Shown in pieces: positions 32,662-41,328 of a stretch of 64,000 nucleotides of DNA. Under the pieces are notes generated by a model, which saw only the letters and a program-made list of their open reading frames with translations, ran no database searches and had not been told where the DNA came from. The position numbers and the translations under genes are program-made. The first letter of the stretch is position 1. Every line of letters starts with the position of its first letter. Origin of the DNA: Desertimonas flava (lineage in GTDB: Bacteria > Actinomycetota > Acidimicrobiia > Acidimicrobiales > Ilumatobacteraceae); assembly GCF_003426815.1 (NCBI RefSeq), contig NZ_QKYK01000008.1:159814-223813 (forward strand), given 5' to 3'.

Positions 32662-33950
32662 ACGCCATCACGTCCTTGACCGGGCGTCGGGTCTGGGACT
32701 CGCGCGGCCGCCCGACCGTCGAGGTCGAGGTGCACAGCGGACCCCACACCGGACGGGCGATCGCCCCCGCCGGGGCGTCCACCGGCAGCGCCGAGGCCGT
32801 CGAACGACGAGACGGCGGATCGGCCTTCGGGGGTCGCGACGTCCGCCAGGCCGTCGCCAATGTCGACCGTCTCATCGCCCCGGCGTTGGTCGGTCTCTGC
32901 GTCGACGATCAGCAAGCGATCGACGCGGCGATCGAGGCGCTCGATCCATCGCCGTCCCTCGCCACGGTCGGGGCCAACGCCGCGGTCGCCGCCTCGCTCG
33001 CCTGCCTGCACGCGGCCGCAGCCACCCGGGGCGAGCCGCTGTGGCAGTCGCTTCGTGGGTCCGACGACGGTGACGTGGTGATCCCCCTGCCCGAGATCCA
33101 GATCTTCGGCGGCGGCGCCCACGCCGGCCGCCGCATCGACATCCAGGACCTGATGGTGATGGCGCCCGGCGCCGCCAGCTTCGCCGAAGCCCTCGACTGG
33201 ACCGCCGAGATCTACCGCGCGGCCGGCGCCGGGCGGACGGGGTCGGCCGGCGTGGCCGACGAGGGCGGCTGGTGGCCGGACTTCGCCGCCAACGAGGACG
33301 CGATCGAGACGCTCGCCGCCGCCGTCGGCGCCGCCGGGTTCGTCCTCGGCCGCGACGTGGTGCTGTCGCTCGACATCGCCGCCTCCGAGTTCTGGCACGA
33401 CGGCCGCTACCGCCTGGCGCTCGAGGACCGCGACATCTCGACCGACGAGATGATCGAGCTCGTCTCGAGGTGGTGCCGCGACTACTCGATCGCCTCGGTC
33501 GAGGATCCGCTCGGCGAGCACGATGTCGACGGCATGCGAGCGTTCACGGCGGCGATGGGCGACCGGGTCCAGGTGATCGGCGACGACCTGTACGTCACCA
33601 ACGCAGCCCGTGTCGCCGACCTGGCCGACGCCGCGACGGCGGTGCTGGTGAAGGTCAACCAAGCCGGCACCGTGACCCGCACCCGTGCCGCGCTCGACGC
33701 CGCCCGGGCAAACGGCCTCGGCGCCGTGGTGTCAGCCCGATCCGGCGAGAGCGAAGACGTGTCGATCGTGCACCTCGCCGTCGGCTGGGGCGCCGCGCAG
33801 TTCAAGGTCGGCTCGATCACCCGCGGCGAGCGCACGGCGAAGTGGAACGAGATGCTCCGCGTCGAGGAATCGCTCGGCCGGCGGGCCCGATTCGCCGGCT
33901 GGCAGCCGCTCCATCGACCGGCGACGACGAGCGTGGGAGGGCCGTCGTGA
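32658..33950 (+). CDS. Diverged enolase-superfamily paralogue
   Basis: 430 residues from ATG 32658 behind AGGAG. It has the full enolase length and order: GRRVWDSRGRPTVEVEV, PAGASTGSAEAVE, GGGAHAGRRIDIQDLMV, DEGG near residue 201, SVEDPLGEHD, VIGDDLYVTN, LVKVNQAGTVT with Lys332, and SARSGESED. The invariant His of the S-H-R-S-G-E loop is Ala360, and the Glu of I-Q-E is Asp. Both touch the phosphate or metal sites in true enolases. Placed between a kinase and an FMN reductase, it is probably not the glycolytic enzyme but acts on a related 2-phospho-acid. This is inference. Confidence 0.82.
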   Translation: MNAITSLTGRRVWDSRGRPTVEVEVHSGPHTGRAIAPAGASTGSAEAVERRDGGSAFGGRDVRQAVANVDRLIAPALVGLCVDDQQAIDAAIEALDPSPSLATVGANAAVAASLACLHAAAATRGEPLWQSLRGSDDGDVVIPLPEIQIFGGGAHAGRRIDIQDLMVMAPGAASFAEALDWTAEIYRAAGAGRTGSAGVADEGGWWPDFAANEDAIETLAAAVGAAGFVLGRDVVLSLDIAASEFWHDGRYRLALEDRDISTDEMIELVSRWCRDYSIASVEDPLGEHDVDGMRAFTAAMGDRVQVIGDDLYVTNAARVADLADAATAVLVKVNQAGTVTRTRAALDAARANGLGAVVSARSGESEDVSIVHLAVGWGAAQFKVGSITRGERTAKWNEMLRVEESLGRRARFAGWQPLHRPATTSVGGPS

Positions 33951-34522
33951 GCGCCCCCGACCGCCACGTGCTCGGTGTCGTGGGCAGCCTGCGCCGCGGC
34001 TCGTACAACCACCTGCTGCTGCGCCACGCGGCGTCGGCCGCACCCGAGCGACTGCGCATCGAGGTCGTGCCCGACCTGATCGACCTGCCGCTGTTCAACG
34101 AGGATCTCGAGACCGACGGCCTGCCCGAGTCCGTCGTCGCCATGCACGAGCGGATCCGTGCCGCCGATGGGATCGTCCTCGCCACGCCGGAGTACAACTT
34201 CGGCGTGCCCGGACCCGTGAAGAACTTCCTCGACTGGGCCTCGCGCCCGCCCGGCCGCAGCCCGCTGCGCGGCAAGCCGATCGCCCTCATGGGCGCGTCG
34301 ACCGGCCGGACCGGCGGCACCGTGCAGTGCCAAGGACAGCTACGGGTGTCGTTGGCCGTGCTCGGCGCCCACGTGTTGCCGTCGCCTCCGGTCCTCGTGG
34401 CCGAGGCGCCCGGCAAGTTCGACGCCGACGGCAACGTGACCGACGAGATGACCAGGAAGGTGACCGGCATCGCCCTCACCGCGTTCCTCGGCCTGATCGA
34501 CACCCTCACGCCCACGCCATGA
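33947..34522 (+). CDS. NADPH-dependent FMN reductase / flavodoxin-like quinone reductase
   Basis: 191 residues, GTG start overlapping the enolase-like stop. LGVVGSLRRGSYNHLLLRHA is the FMN phosphate loop. PDLIDLPLFNEDLETDG, ADGIVLATPEYNFGVPGPVKNFLDWASRPP and GKPIALMGASTGRTGGTVQCQGQLR follow the FMN_red (PF03358) pattern. The enzyme would supply reduced flavin or reduce a quinone/azo bond. As it is translationally coupled to the enolase-like gene, a redox step in the same pathway is likely. Confidence 0.9.
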   Translation: MSAPDRHVLGVVGSLRRGSYNHLLLRHAASAAPERLRIEVVPDLIDLPLFNEDLETDGLPESVVAMHERIRAADGIVLATPEYNFGVPGPVKNFLDWASRPPGRSPLRGKPIALMGASTGRTGGTVQCQGQLRVSLAVLGAHVLPSPPVLVAEAPGKFDADGNVTDEMTRKVTGIALTAFLGLIDTLTPTP

Positions 34523-34552
34523 CCCGACGACATCGCCCTTCGAGGAGCAGCC

Positions 34553-34924
34553 ATGACCGCTGACGAGATCGCCGACCGCCTGTTCGCCGCCATCGAGGCC
34601 GGCGACGCCGACACGGTGCGTTCGCTGTACTCCCCCGACGTCGAGATCTGGCACAACACGGACGACGAGGTGCAGGGCCGTGACGCCAACCTCGCCACCC
34701 TCGGCTGGCTCGCCGCCAACATCCCCGGTCTCCGCTACACCGACGTCCGCCGGTCCGAGACAGCCGACGGATTCGTCCAGCAGCACGTGCTGCGAGCGAC
34801 CAGCCGCGCCGGCGAGGAGGTCGGGGTCCCCGCCTGCCTCGTGGTGAAGATCGCCGATGGCGTGATCACCCGGCTCGACGAGTACCTCGACTCGGCCGCC
34901 GTCGCCCGCCTGATCGCCAAGTGA
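34553..34924 (+). CDS. SnoaL-like / NTF2-fold protein
   Basis: 123 residues. TADEIADRLFAAIEAGDADTVRSLYSPDVEIWHNTDDEVQGRDANLATLGWLAANIPGLRYTDVRR is the SnoaL/NTF2-like signature (alpha-helix, Y-x-x-D-x-x-x-x-x). VQQHVLRATSRAGEEVGVPACLVVKIADGVITRLDEYLDSA ends the cone-shaped fold. Members are isomerases, cyclases, dehydratases or binding proteins. The pocket His/Asp pair (W-H-N and D-E-Y) could be catalytic. It sits 30 bases after the FMN reductase in the same operon. Confidence 0.88.
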   Translation: MTADEIADRLFAAIEAGDADTVRSLYSPDVEIWHNTDDEVQGRDANLATLGWLAANIPGLRYTDVRRSETADGFVQQHVLRATSRAGEEVGVPACLVVKIADGVITRLDEYLDSAAVARLIAK

Positions 34925-34967
34925 TGCGCACGCCGTTCCGATCCCGCCGTCCGGTGCCGAGGGCGCG

Positions 34968-35735
34968 ATGACCGGACCGATCGCCACGACGGCCCTGCGC
35001 CAGACGATCGACGCCGGCGGGGTGGCGGTCGTCGTCGCGTCGCACTCGATGACGCCCGACACCGTCGACCTCATCGGCTCGCTGGGCTTCGAGGCCGTCT
35101 GGCTCGAGGGCGAGCACGGCAACGTCACATGGGACCGCATCGGTGACCTCAGCCGCGCCGCCGAACTGTGGGACATGGCGGCGCTGCTGCGCGTCCGCAC
35201 CCTCGATCCCACGCTGATCGTTCGCGGGCTGTCGCTGGGCGCCCACGGCATCGTCATCCCCCAGGTACGCACCGCGTCGGAGGCGGCGACCGCGGCAGCC
35301 GCCACGCGCTTCGCCCCGCGGGGCACGCGTGGTGTCACGCGGGGGCGGCGCTCGTACGGCACCGGAGCCGACTTCTTCCAACGTGAGAACGACGGCGCCG
35401 TGCTCGTCGTGCAGCTCGAAGACCCCGAGGCGCTCGCCAATCTCGAGTCGATCTGCGCCGTCGACGGCGTGGACGTGGTGTTCATCGCCCCCAACGACCT
35501 CGCCCAGGCGATGGGCCTCCAGGGACAGCTCGACCACCCCGACGTCGTCGGCGCCATCGACCGTGGCATCGCCGCCATCGCCAACCACGGCAAGGTCGCC
35601 GGCACGCTCTGCAAGCCCGAGCACGTCGACCGCTTCGTCGGCCTCGGTGCCCGTCTCCTCTACGTGTCGCTCGACGAGTGGATCCGCGCCGGCGCCGCCT
35701 CCTATCGCGCCGCCATCGACGCCGCCACCCCCTGA
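34968..35735 (+). CDS. HpcH/HpaI-type class II aldolase / citrate-lyase-like
   Basis: 255 residues. FEAVWLEGEHGNVTWDRIGDL, ALLRVRTLDPTLIVRGLSLGAHGIVIPQVRT, the metal Glu in VVQLEDPEALAN and the metal Asp in DVVFIAPNDLAQAMG follow the HpcH/HpaI barrel (4-hydroxy-2-oxoheptanedioate aldolase type). Such enzymes cleave 2-oxo-4-hydroxy acids into pyruvate plus an aldehyde. The E-G-E-H-G in place of the usual D-x-E-H is a small deviation. As last enzyme of the kinase-enolase-reductase operon it may cleave the final intermediate. Confidence 0.88.
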   Translation: MTGPIATTALRQTIDAGGVAVVVASHSMTPDTVDLIGSLGFEAVWLEGEHGNVTWDRIGDLSRAAELWDMAALLRVRTLDPTLIVRGLSLGAHGIVIPQVRTASEAATAAAATRFAPRGTRGVTRGRRSYGTGADFFQRENDGAVLVVQLEDPEALANLESICAVDGVDVVFIAPNDLAQAMGLQGQLDHPDVVGAIDRGIAAIANHGKVAGTLCKPEHVDRFVGLGARLLYVSLDEWIRAGAASYRAAIDAATP

Positions 35736-35744
35736 CCCCGACCC

Positions 35745-35809
35745 ACCCGAGTGTCGAACCGCTCCCGAGTGCCGAACGTCCCGACGCTGGGCGCCACACA
35801 CTCGGGTGA
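35745..35809. repeat. Inverted-repeat element behind the aldolase gene (family D)
   Basis: CACCCGAGTGT (35745-35755) and ACACTCGGGTG (35799-35809) are perfect inverted arms enclosing a partial second CCGAGTG. A related structure, CCGAGTGTCGAG...CCACACTCCGG, starts near 36972, again right behind a stop codon (36952). Both could be transcription terminators or a REP-like family. Confidence 0.6.
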
Positions 35810-35914
35810 ACCCGTCGGCGGCCGTGGCGAGATCGGCGGGCCGTGAACGGAATGGGCCACAGCCGGCAATCCGGTTCAAGAACCCGGGCGGGAGACCCTG
35901 CCTAGGTTCGAGGT

Positions 35915-36952
35915 GTGACACTTCGCGCCCGTACAGCTTTCGTACCACCCCTCGTGATGGCCGGCCTGGCCTTCTCGACCGGCGCCGGCGCCGCGCCGCC
36001 CGACGGCGATGCCGACGGCTGGCAGGAGCTGGCGGCCATGGGGGTGGTCGAGTGGGGTGCGACCCAGGGCCTCACGCTCAGCACACCAGCGTGCACCCAG
36101 CCGAACTCGGCTGCGGTCGGCGAGGCGATCACCTGCTACGCCACGTCTGGTGACGGCACGGTGCAGGCGTTCGTCACGCAGATCCCGCCCGAGGGCGCTG
36201 CGTTCGAGTTCGCACCCCGTCCGGCGCCGACGACCGGAACGTCCACCGGCTCGACCACCGGTGTCCCGGCGTCGACGATGGCCCCGCCCGATGCGACGAC
36301 GATCCCCGCCGTGGCGCCGACCAGTGGTGGCGTGCAGCCACCGGCCGGCTACCCCGGCACCGAGACCACGACCGTCGGGCCGACCGCACCCCAGCCGGCA
36401 CCGGGCTCCGAGCCCGCGGCCGGTCCGGTTCCGGCCGACTCGGGTCCGGCGTTCGAACAGGGTGTCGACCCGTTCCCACCCGGCGAGGTGCTCGACGTGC
36501 CGGTCCCCGACACCGGCCCGGACACGAACTTCGCCTCACCGACACCGCTCGGCGAGACGGCTGATCTCGGCGCCGGCTGGACGATGACGATCAACAGCGT
36601 GCAGACCAACGCCGACGCCGACGTCGCCGCCAACGACCCGGAGGCGCTCGCGGCCCCCGACGGCTGGCAGTACGTGCTGCTCGACGTGACGATGGGCTAC
36701 GAGGGTGACCCTGCGCCGGAGGTGCAGAGCGGCGTCGAGGTGTTCGCCATCGGCAACGACGTCCTCTACTCGGAGACTGGCTACGTGTTCTACGAAGGCG
36801 TGATGACGTTCGACGACGTCCCAGCGCCCGGCGAGACCGTCACCGGCCACAAGGTCTTCCTCGTCCCGGTCGACGCCGCCGAGTCGCTGATCATCTTCGC
36901 CAAGAGCTACCGCGCCTTCGACCTCCCCTACACCTTCCTCGCCACCTCCTGA
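35915..36952 (+). CDS. Secreted DUF4352-like protein with long Pro/Thr linker
   Basis: 345 residues from GTG 35915. RARTAFVPPLVMAGLAFSTGAGAAP is a signal peptide. Residues about 30-95 form a small Cys-containing domain (LSTPACTQPN ... AITCYATSG, a probable disulfide). Residues 95-205 are a Pro/Thr/Gly-rich linker (TTGTSTGSTTGVP and similar). The C-terminal 140 residues, TMTINSVQTNADADVAANDP, GWQYVLLDVTMGYEGDP, VFYEGVMTFDDVPAPGETVTG and SLIIFAKSYRAFDLPYTFLA, form a DUF4352-type beta domain similar in layout to that at 23386. Role unknown; envelope-associated. Confidence 0.78.
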   Translation: MTLRARTAFVPPLVMAGLAFSTGAGAAPPDGDADGWQELAAMGVVEWGATQGLTLSTPACTQPNSAAVGEAITCYATSGDGTVQAFVTQIPPEGAAFEFAPRPAPTTGTSTGSTTGVPASTMAPPDATTIPAVAPTSGGVQPPAGYPGTETTTVGPTAPQPAPGSEPAAGPVPADSGPAFEQGVDPFPPGEVLDVPVPDTGPDTNFASPTPLGETADLGAGWTMTINSVQTNADADVAANDPEALAAPDGWQYVLLDVTMGYEGDPAPEVQSGVEVFAIGNDVLYSETGYVFYEGVMTFDDVPAPGETVTGHKVFLVPVDAAESLIIFAKSYRAFDLPYTFLATS

Positions 36953-37619
36953 CCCCGGCGTCTCCCACTATCCGAGTGTCGAGCGCCCACCTGCCGGGCA
37001 TTCCACACTCCGGTGCGCTTCAACACTCGCATGGGTCCACCCGACCCACGCGAGGGTGGAGCCCGTCGCGAGATGCCCAACGCGCGGAGCGAGGAGCGAC
37101 CTGTGGAGCCCGTGGCAGGCCGATCGAGCGCGCGGCGAGGAGGGGCAGTGGGGATGGAAGGCCCCGAGAGGGCCGAGAGTGGAGCTGACGCCGTAGCAAT
37201 TCTTCAGCGCCCCCGGCGCCCGGGCTTTGCCGGGCGTCGGGGGCCGCCGGTCAACTCGCCGCAGGCAAGCGAGGAGCGAAGCGACGACGCGGCCGAGACG
37301 AAAAATAGATCCGCAGCAGCGCTCCCATTCCGCCGAGATGAGAGCGCCACTGCGGACGTGTCGTCAGCGGCCACGGCGCGCCCTGCCGGTCCACTGCGAC
37401 GATCTGGGGCGGGTCGAGGCCGGGGGGTCATCCGCGTCACGACGCGCACGCCCCCGATGGCGTTGACCCACCGTCGAACTACTCGCTTCGAAAATCCGCC
37501 GACTGGATCTTTGGAGCCCACCCCGCCGGGGGAATCGAAGCTGGTCAGACTGTAGCGAAAACGGTTACGACACTCAAGTCATTCATGAGAGCGGTTTCAC
37601 CTCGTTCGGGAGCGCCGTG
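36953..37619. other. 667-bp gene-free stretch rich in palindromes
   Basis: No believable gene was found. The segment holds a second copy of the family D inverted repeat near 36972, runs of GAGCGAGGAGCGA-like short repeats (37090-37110, 37268-37290), a strong 15-bp hairpin (37210-37245), and a lower-GC, A-rich patch near 37300 and 37490. The only long open frame on the plus strand is Arg/Ser-rich and looks like translated repeat sequence. Confidence 0.6.
37210..37245. terminator. Strong GC hairpin, terminator-like
   Basis: GCCCCCGGCGCCCGG (37210-37224) and CCGGGCGTCGGGGGC (37231-37245) form a 15-bp stem with one G-T wobble and a six-base loop GCTTTG. It is not followed by a T run, so it would be an atypical actinobacterial terminator. 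It lies between two convergent genes. Confidence 0.5.
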
Positions 37620-38744
37620 TCACCGCAGTCCCTGCTCCTCCAACCACGTGACGATGTGGTTCACGATCAGCGGGATGTGGGCTGGGTCCGACGTCGGATA
37701 ATGCTCGGCACCCGGGAGCTCGATCAGCGTTCCCCGACCGTGCGGAACGGCCTCGAAGAGCGCCGCCGCGTGGCTGGGGAAGGACACTTGATCGGCCGTC
37801 CCATACATCACGAGCACGGGGACCGACGTGCGGGCGAGGTGCCACGGGCCGTCGCAGTTGGACTCATCGACGCTCCATTGGCTGAGCCAGGAACGCAGGC
37901 TGGTCGCATGACCGAGGGACGCTGGCGACAGGCTGGCGGCCAGCCCACTCCCCCACGGTGTGCCGGTCCGCCGGTCGGACGCGTCGAGCGACAGATCGAG
38001 GAAGCGCGGATCGGCAACGGTGCTGTGCACGGTGAAGGGCAGGTCGCCGCCCGGACCGAGCGTGTCGAGGGTCGAGCGCACCCAGTCGCGGATCCGCCGG
38101 CTGCGGGCGAGCTGGCCCGCGCGATAGCGGGCGACGAACTCGGCGCTGTAGGGCGGACCATTGGCGGGATCGAACATGTCGAGGGCGGGGTCGCGCTGTG
38201 ACGGATCGGACTCGTCGCCGATCGCCGGATCGAGCCACTCGGTGGACACGATCGCCCGCCCCGGGTGGGCCATCGACGCGATCAGCCCGTCGACCGGCGG
38301 GAGCATCGCTGCGGTGAGATCGGGCGGATCGCCGGCGGGTGTGGCGGTGATCGTGGGCGACTCGGCCTGACTCTGGTACATCGCGACGAGGCCGCCACCG
38401 CCGGAGTTGCCGAGGAGCACCACGTGGTCGTACCCGTCGTCGCGGAGGTAGGCGATCGCCGCGCCGATGTCGAGGACGCAGTTCTCCATGATCAGCGCCG
38501 AGTCGTTGGCGATGTAGCGCGTGTTGAGCCCGATGGCGTCCACACCCGCCTCGGCCAAGGGGGCGAGCAGGTAGTGGCCGAGGAAGTTCGAGCTCGGATG
38601 CACGATGGCGACTGCGGTCTTCGAGGGCGATGCTGCCCGGTGGCGTGACGCCCACAGCTTGCCGGCGAGCCGGGCGACGCCCGAGTAGATCTCCACCCGG
38701 TCACTTTTGGGCATCGGGATGCCCAAGAGCTCGGCGGACGTCAC
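37620..38744 (-). CDS. Alpha/beta hydrolase, paralogue of the 7899 gene
   Basis: 374 residues. The nucleophile elbow is VVLLGNSGGGGLVAMYQSQ. The conserved SMAHPGRAIVSTEWLDPAIGDESD and GPPYSAEFVARYRAGQ segments match the hydrolase at 7899-9014. PVLVMYGTADQVSFPSHA carries the Asp and LPGAEHYPTSD the His. N-terminal KTAVAIVHPSSNFLGHYLLAPLAEAGVDAIGLNTR replaces H-Y-N in the first copy. It starts within the VOC gene's end (4-base overlap), so VOC and hydrolase are coupled, as in the first module. Substrate unknown; C-C or ester hydrolysis is likely. Confidence 0.86.
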   Translation of the reverse strand: MTSAELLGIPMPKSDRVEIYSGVARLAGKLWASRHRAASPSKTAVAIVHPSSNFLGHYLLAPLAEAGVDAIGLNTRYIANDSALIMENCVLDIGAAIAYLRDDGYDHVVLLGNSGGGGLVAMYQSQAESPTITATPAGDPPDLTAAMLPPVDGLIASMAHPGRAIVSTEWLDPAIGDESDPSQRDPALDMFDPANGPPYSAEFVARYRAGQLARSRRIRDWVRSTLDTLGPGGDLPFTVHSTVADPRFLDLSLDASDRRTGTPWGSGLAASLSPASLGHATSLRSWLSQWSVDESNCDGPWHLARTSVPVLVMYGTADQVSFPSHAAALFEAVPHGRGTLIELPGAEHYPTSDPAHIPLIVNHIVTWLEEQGLR

Positions 38745-39268
38745 GATGCGACGGACGTGGCCGCGCGCCCGCCGGAACGGCTTGCGGTCCAGGCAGCGAC
38801 GGCGTCGGCGGCCGCAGCCGCGTCACGCTCGTCGAGGGGGCGGGTCTGGTAGGTCAGCTCCAAGCGGATGTCGTTGTGGTCGAAGAAGTAGATCGACTGC
38901 CAGATGCCCTCGTGATCCACCGGACCGATGACGTCGATCCCGGCCGCCACGAGCCGCTGGCGGGCCTCTTCGAGCTCCTCCACGCTGTCGACGCTGAGGG
39001 CGATGTGGCGCACCCACTTCGGCACGATCGTCTGATCGGCGTCGTCACCGAGGCCCTCGAGGTCGAAGAAGGCGATGCACGAACCGTCGGCCATCTCGAA
39101 GAAGGTGTGCAGGAAACGCTGGGCCTCGCCGGTGCTGCCCACCTTGTCGTCGAGGGCGTGGCCGACGAGGCGCATGCCGAGCACGTCGGTGTAGAAGGCC
39201 ACCGTCTTCGCGGTGTCCCTCGTGAGGTAGGCCGCGTGGTTGAGGCCGCGGGGGCGAGAAAAGCTCAT
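38741..39268 (-). CDS. VOC family dioxygenase-like protein, paralogue of the 7375 gene
   Basis: 175 residues. RGLNHAAYLTRDTAKTVAFYTDVLGMRLVGH gives the first His. RFLHTFFEMADGSCIAFFDLEG closely resembles the first module (H-T-F-Y-D-L-G-D-G-N-C-I-A-F-F-D). WVRHIALSVDSVEELEEARQRL and SIYFFDHNDIRLELTYQ supply the second His and the Glu ligand. It is translationally coupled to the hydrolase downstream. The existence of two VOC-hydrolase pairs suggests two related substrates of one route. Confidence 0.87.
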   Translation of the reverse strand: MSFSRPRGLNHAAYLTRDTAKTVAFYTDVLGMRLVGHALDDKVGSTGEAQRFLHTFFEMADGSCIAFFDLEGLGDDADQTIVPKWVRHIALSVDSVEELEEARQRLVAAGIDVIGPVDHEGIWQSIYFFDHNDIRLELTYQTRPLDERDAAAAADAVAAWTASRSGGRAATSVAS

Positions 39269-39324
39269 GCTGTGGTCCTTGCTCTGTGTCGGGTGTTTCT
39301 GCTGGACGGAACTACTGTCTGCAC

Positions 39325-39741
39325 ATGCCGATCGAATTGGAACCGCTGGGCGACGTACGAGTCACCATCAAGGAGCACACGCGACTCGAGGACAGCGCCT
39401 TCGGTACGCGTGTGATCGGCACCGCCGAGTCCTGCGAGTGGAGCGGCGGGCCAGTGACGGCATCGCAGATCGACCCGCCGGCCAACGACATGTTGACGAT
39501 CGACGCCGACGGCTTCGGCCACATCGACGCCCGTTGGGTGATGCGCACCCACGACGACGCCGTGATCATCGTGCGCTACGGCGGCCGCATCACCTACACG
39601 CCCGACGGGGCGACGATGGTGACGGCCCCTACGTTCGAGACCAACGACCCCCGGTACCGATGGCTCAACCACGTGCAGGGCGTGGCCAAGGGCCGGCGAG
39701 AAGGCCGCGACCTCGTGTACGAGATGTACGCCGTTCGCTGA
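39325..39741 (+). CDS. DUF3237 family protein, copy 2
   Basis: 138 residues from ATG 39325. It has MPIELEPLGDVRVTIKEHTR, then FGTRVIGTAESCEWSGGPVTASQIDPPANDMLTIDADGFGHIDARWVMRTHDDAVIIVRYGGRI. This matches DUF3237 in strand order and in the D-x-R-x-x-x-x-T-x-D-x-A-x-I-x-x-x-Y-x-G pattern shared with the gene at 27667. Function unknown. It is divergent from the second VOC-hydrolase pair, with only 56 bases between starts, so a common promoter region is probable. Confidence 0.85.
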   Translation: MPIELEPLGDVRVTIKEHTRLEDSAFGTRVIGTAESCEWSGGPVTASQIDPPANDMLTIDADGFGHIDARWVMRTHDDAVIIVRYGGRITYTPDGATMVTAPTFETNDPRYRWLNHVQGVAKGRREGRDLVYEMYAVR

Positions 39742-39818
39742 CGACCGCGGCACGCGATCTGGCGGTCGAAGCCACGGAGGGAACGCCCCATCCGCTCCTC
39801 GACGTTGGCGGCGAGCGG

Positions 39819-40566
<748 letters not shown>

Positions 40567-40580
<14 letters not shown>

Positions 40581-41328
40581 AAGCGGTCCTCACGTCGTCG
40601 GACGCCAACGTCTCGGCAGGCGGTCCCTCGGCCAGCAGCCTGCCGAAGTTGAGCACCGTGACGACGTCGCAGCTCTTGGTGATCACGTTCATGTCGTGCT
40701 CGACGATCACGATCGTCACGCCGGTGTCGCGCAGGGCGAGGATGCGCGGGACGAACTCCTCCCGATCCGCTTCGGTCATGCCGGCGGCAGGTTCGTCGAG
40801 CAGCAGCACCCGCGGATGGGCCATGAGCGCCCGGGCGAGCTCGAGTTGCTTCTGCAGTCCGTAGGGCATCTCGCCGGCCAGGCGGTCCCGGTAGTCACCG
40901 AGTCCGAGGCGTTCGATGCAGTCGTCGGCCTCGGCACGCAAGGCCCGTTCCTTGGCCGTGGGGAACGGCCACATCGACGCAAACCCGCTCGTCGCCCGAG
41001 AATGCTGGCCGATCAGCACGTTCTGGTGCACGGTGAGCCCACCGAAGAGGCGGATGTTCTGGAAGGTGCGGACGAGGCCCAGCGGCACCCGGCGATTCGG
41101 CGACCATCCGGTGACGTCGACGCTGTGGACCAGGACGCGGCCCGCGTCGGCGCGCACGTACCCGGTGACGACGTTGAGCAGCGTCGTCTTGCCGGCGCCG
41201 TTCGGCCCGACGATGCCGTGCACCGCGCCGTCGGCGACGGCGATGGTGACGTCGGCGAGGGCCTCGACACCCTGGAACCGCTTGCCGACGCCGTCGATGA
41301 ACAGGGCGGCGCCGGACGGGTCACGCAT
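40567..41328 (-). CDS. livG: Branched-chain-type ABC transporter ATPase LivG
   Basis: 253 residues from ATG 41328, six bases behind GGAGGG; an ATG six bases earlier is too close to that site. Walker A is VGPNGAGKTTLLNVV, the signature is MPYGLQKQLELARAL, Walker B is RVLLLDEPAAGMTEADR and the switch is VIVEHDMNVI. RTFQNIRLFGGLTVHQNVLIGQHS is diagnostic for LivG. It overlaps livM by 8 bases and livF by 14. Confidence 0.92.

Noticed and set aside
37512..37544. TGGAGCCCACC...GGGGGAATCGAA resembling the reverse complement of a tRNA or tmRNA 3' end
   Set aside because: The T-arm does not pair (GGGGGAATCGAAGCTGG) and no tRNA body is present; at best an attachment-site relic, which I cannot support.
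37013..37555. 180-codon open frame in the gene-free stretch
   Set aside because: It is Arg/Ser/Pro-rich, runs through the 15-bp hairpin and GAGCGA repeats and has no ribosome site; it most likely is translated repeat DNA.
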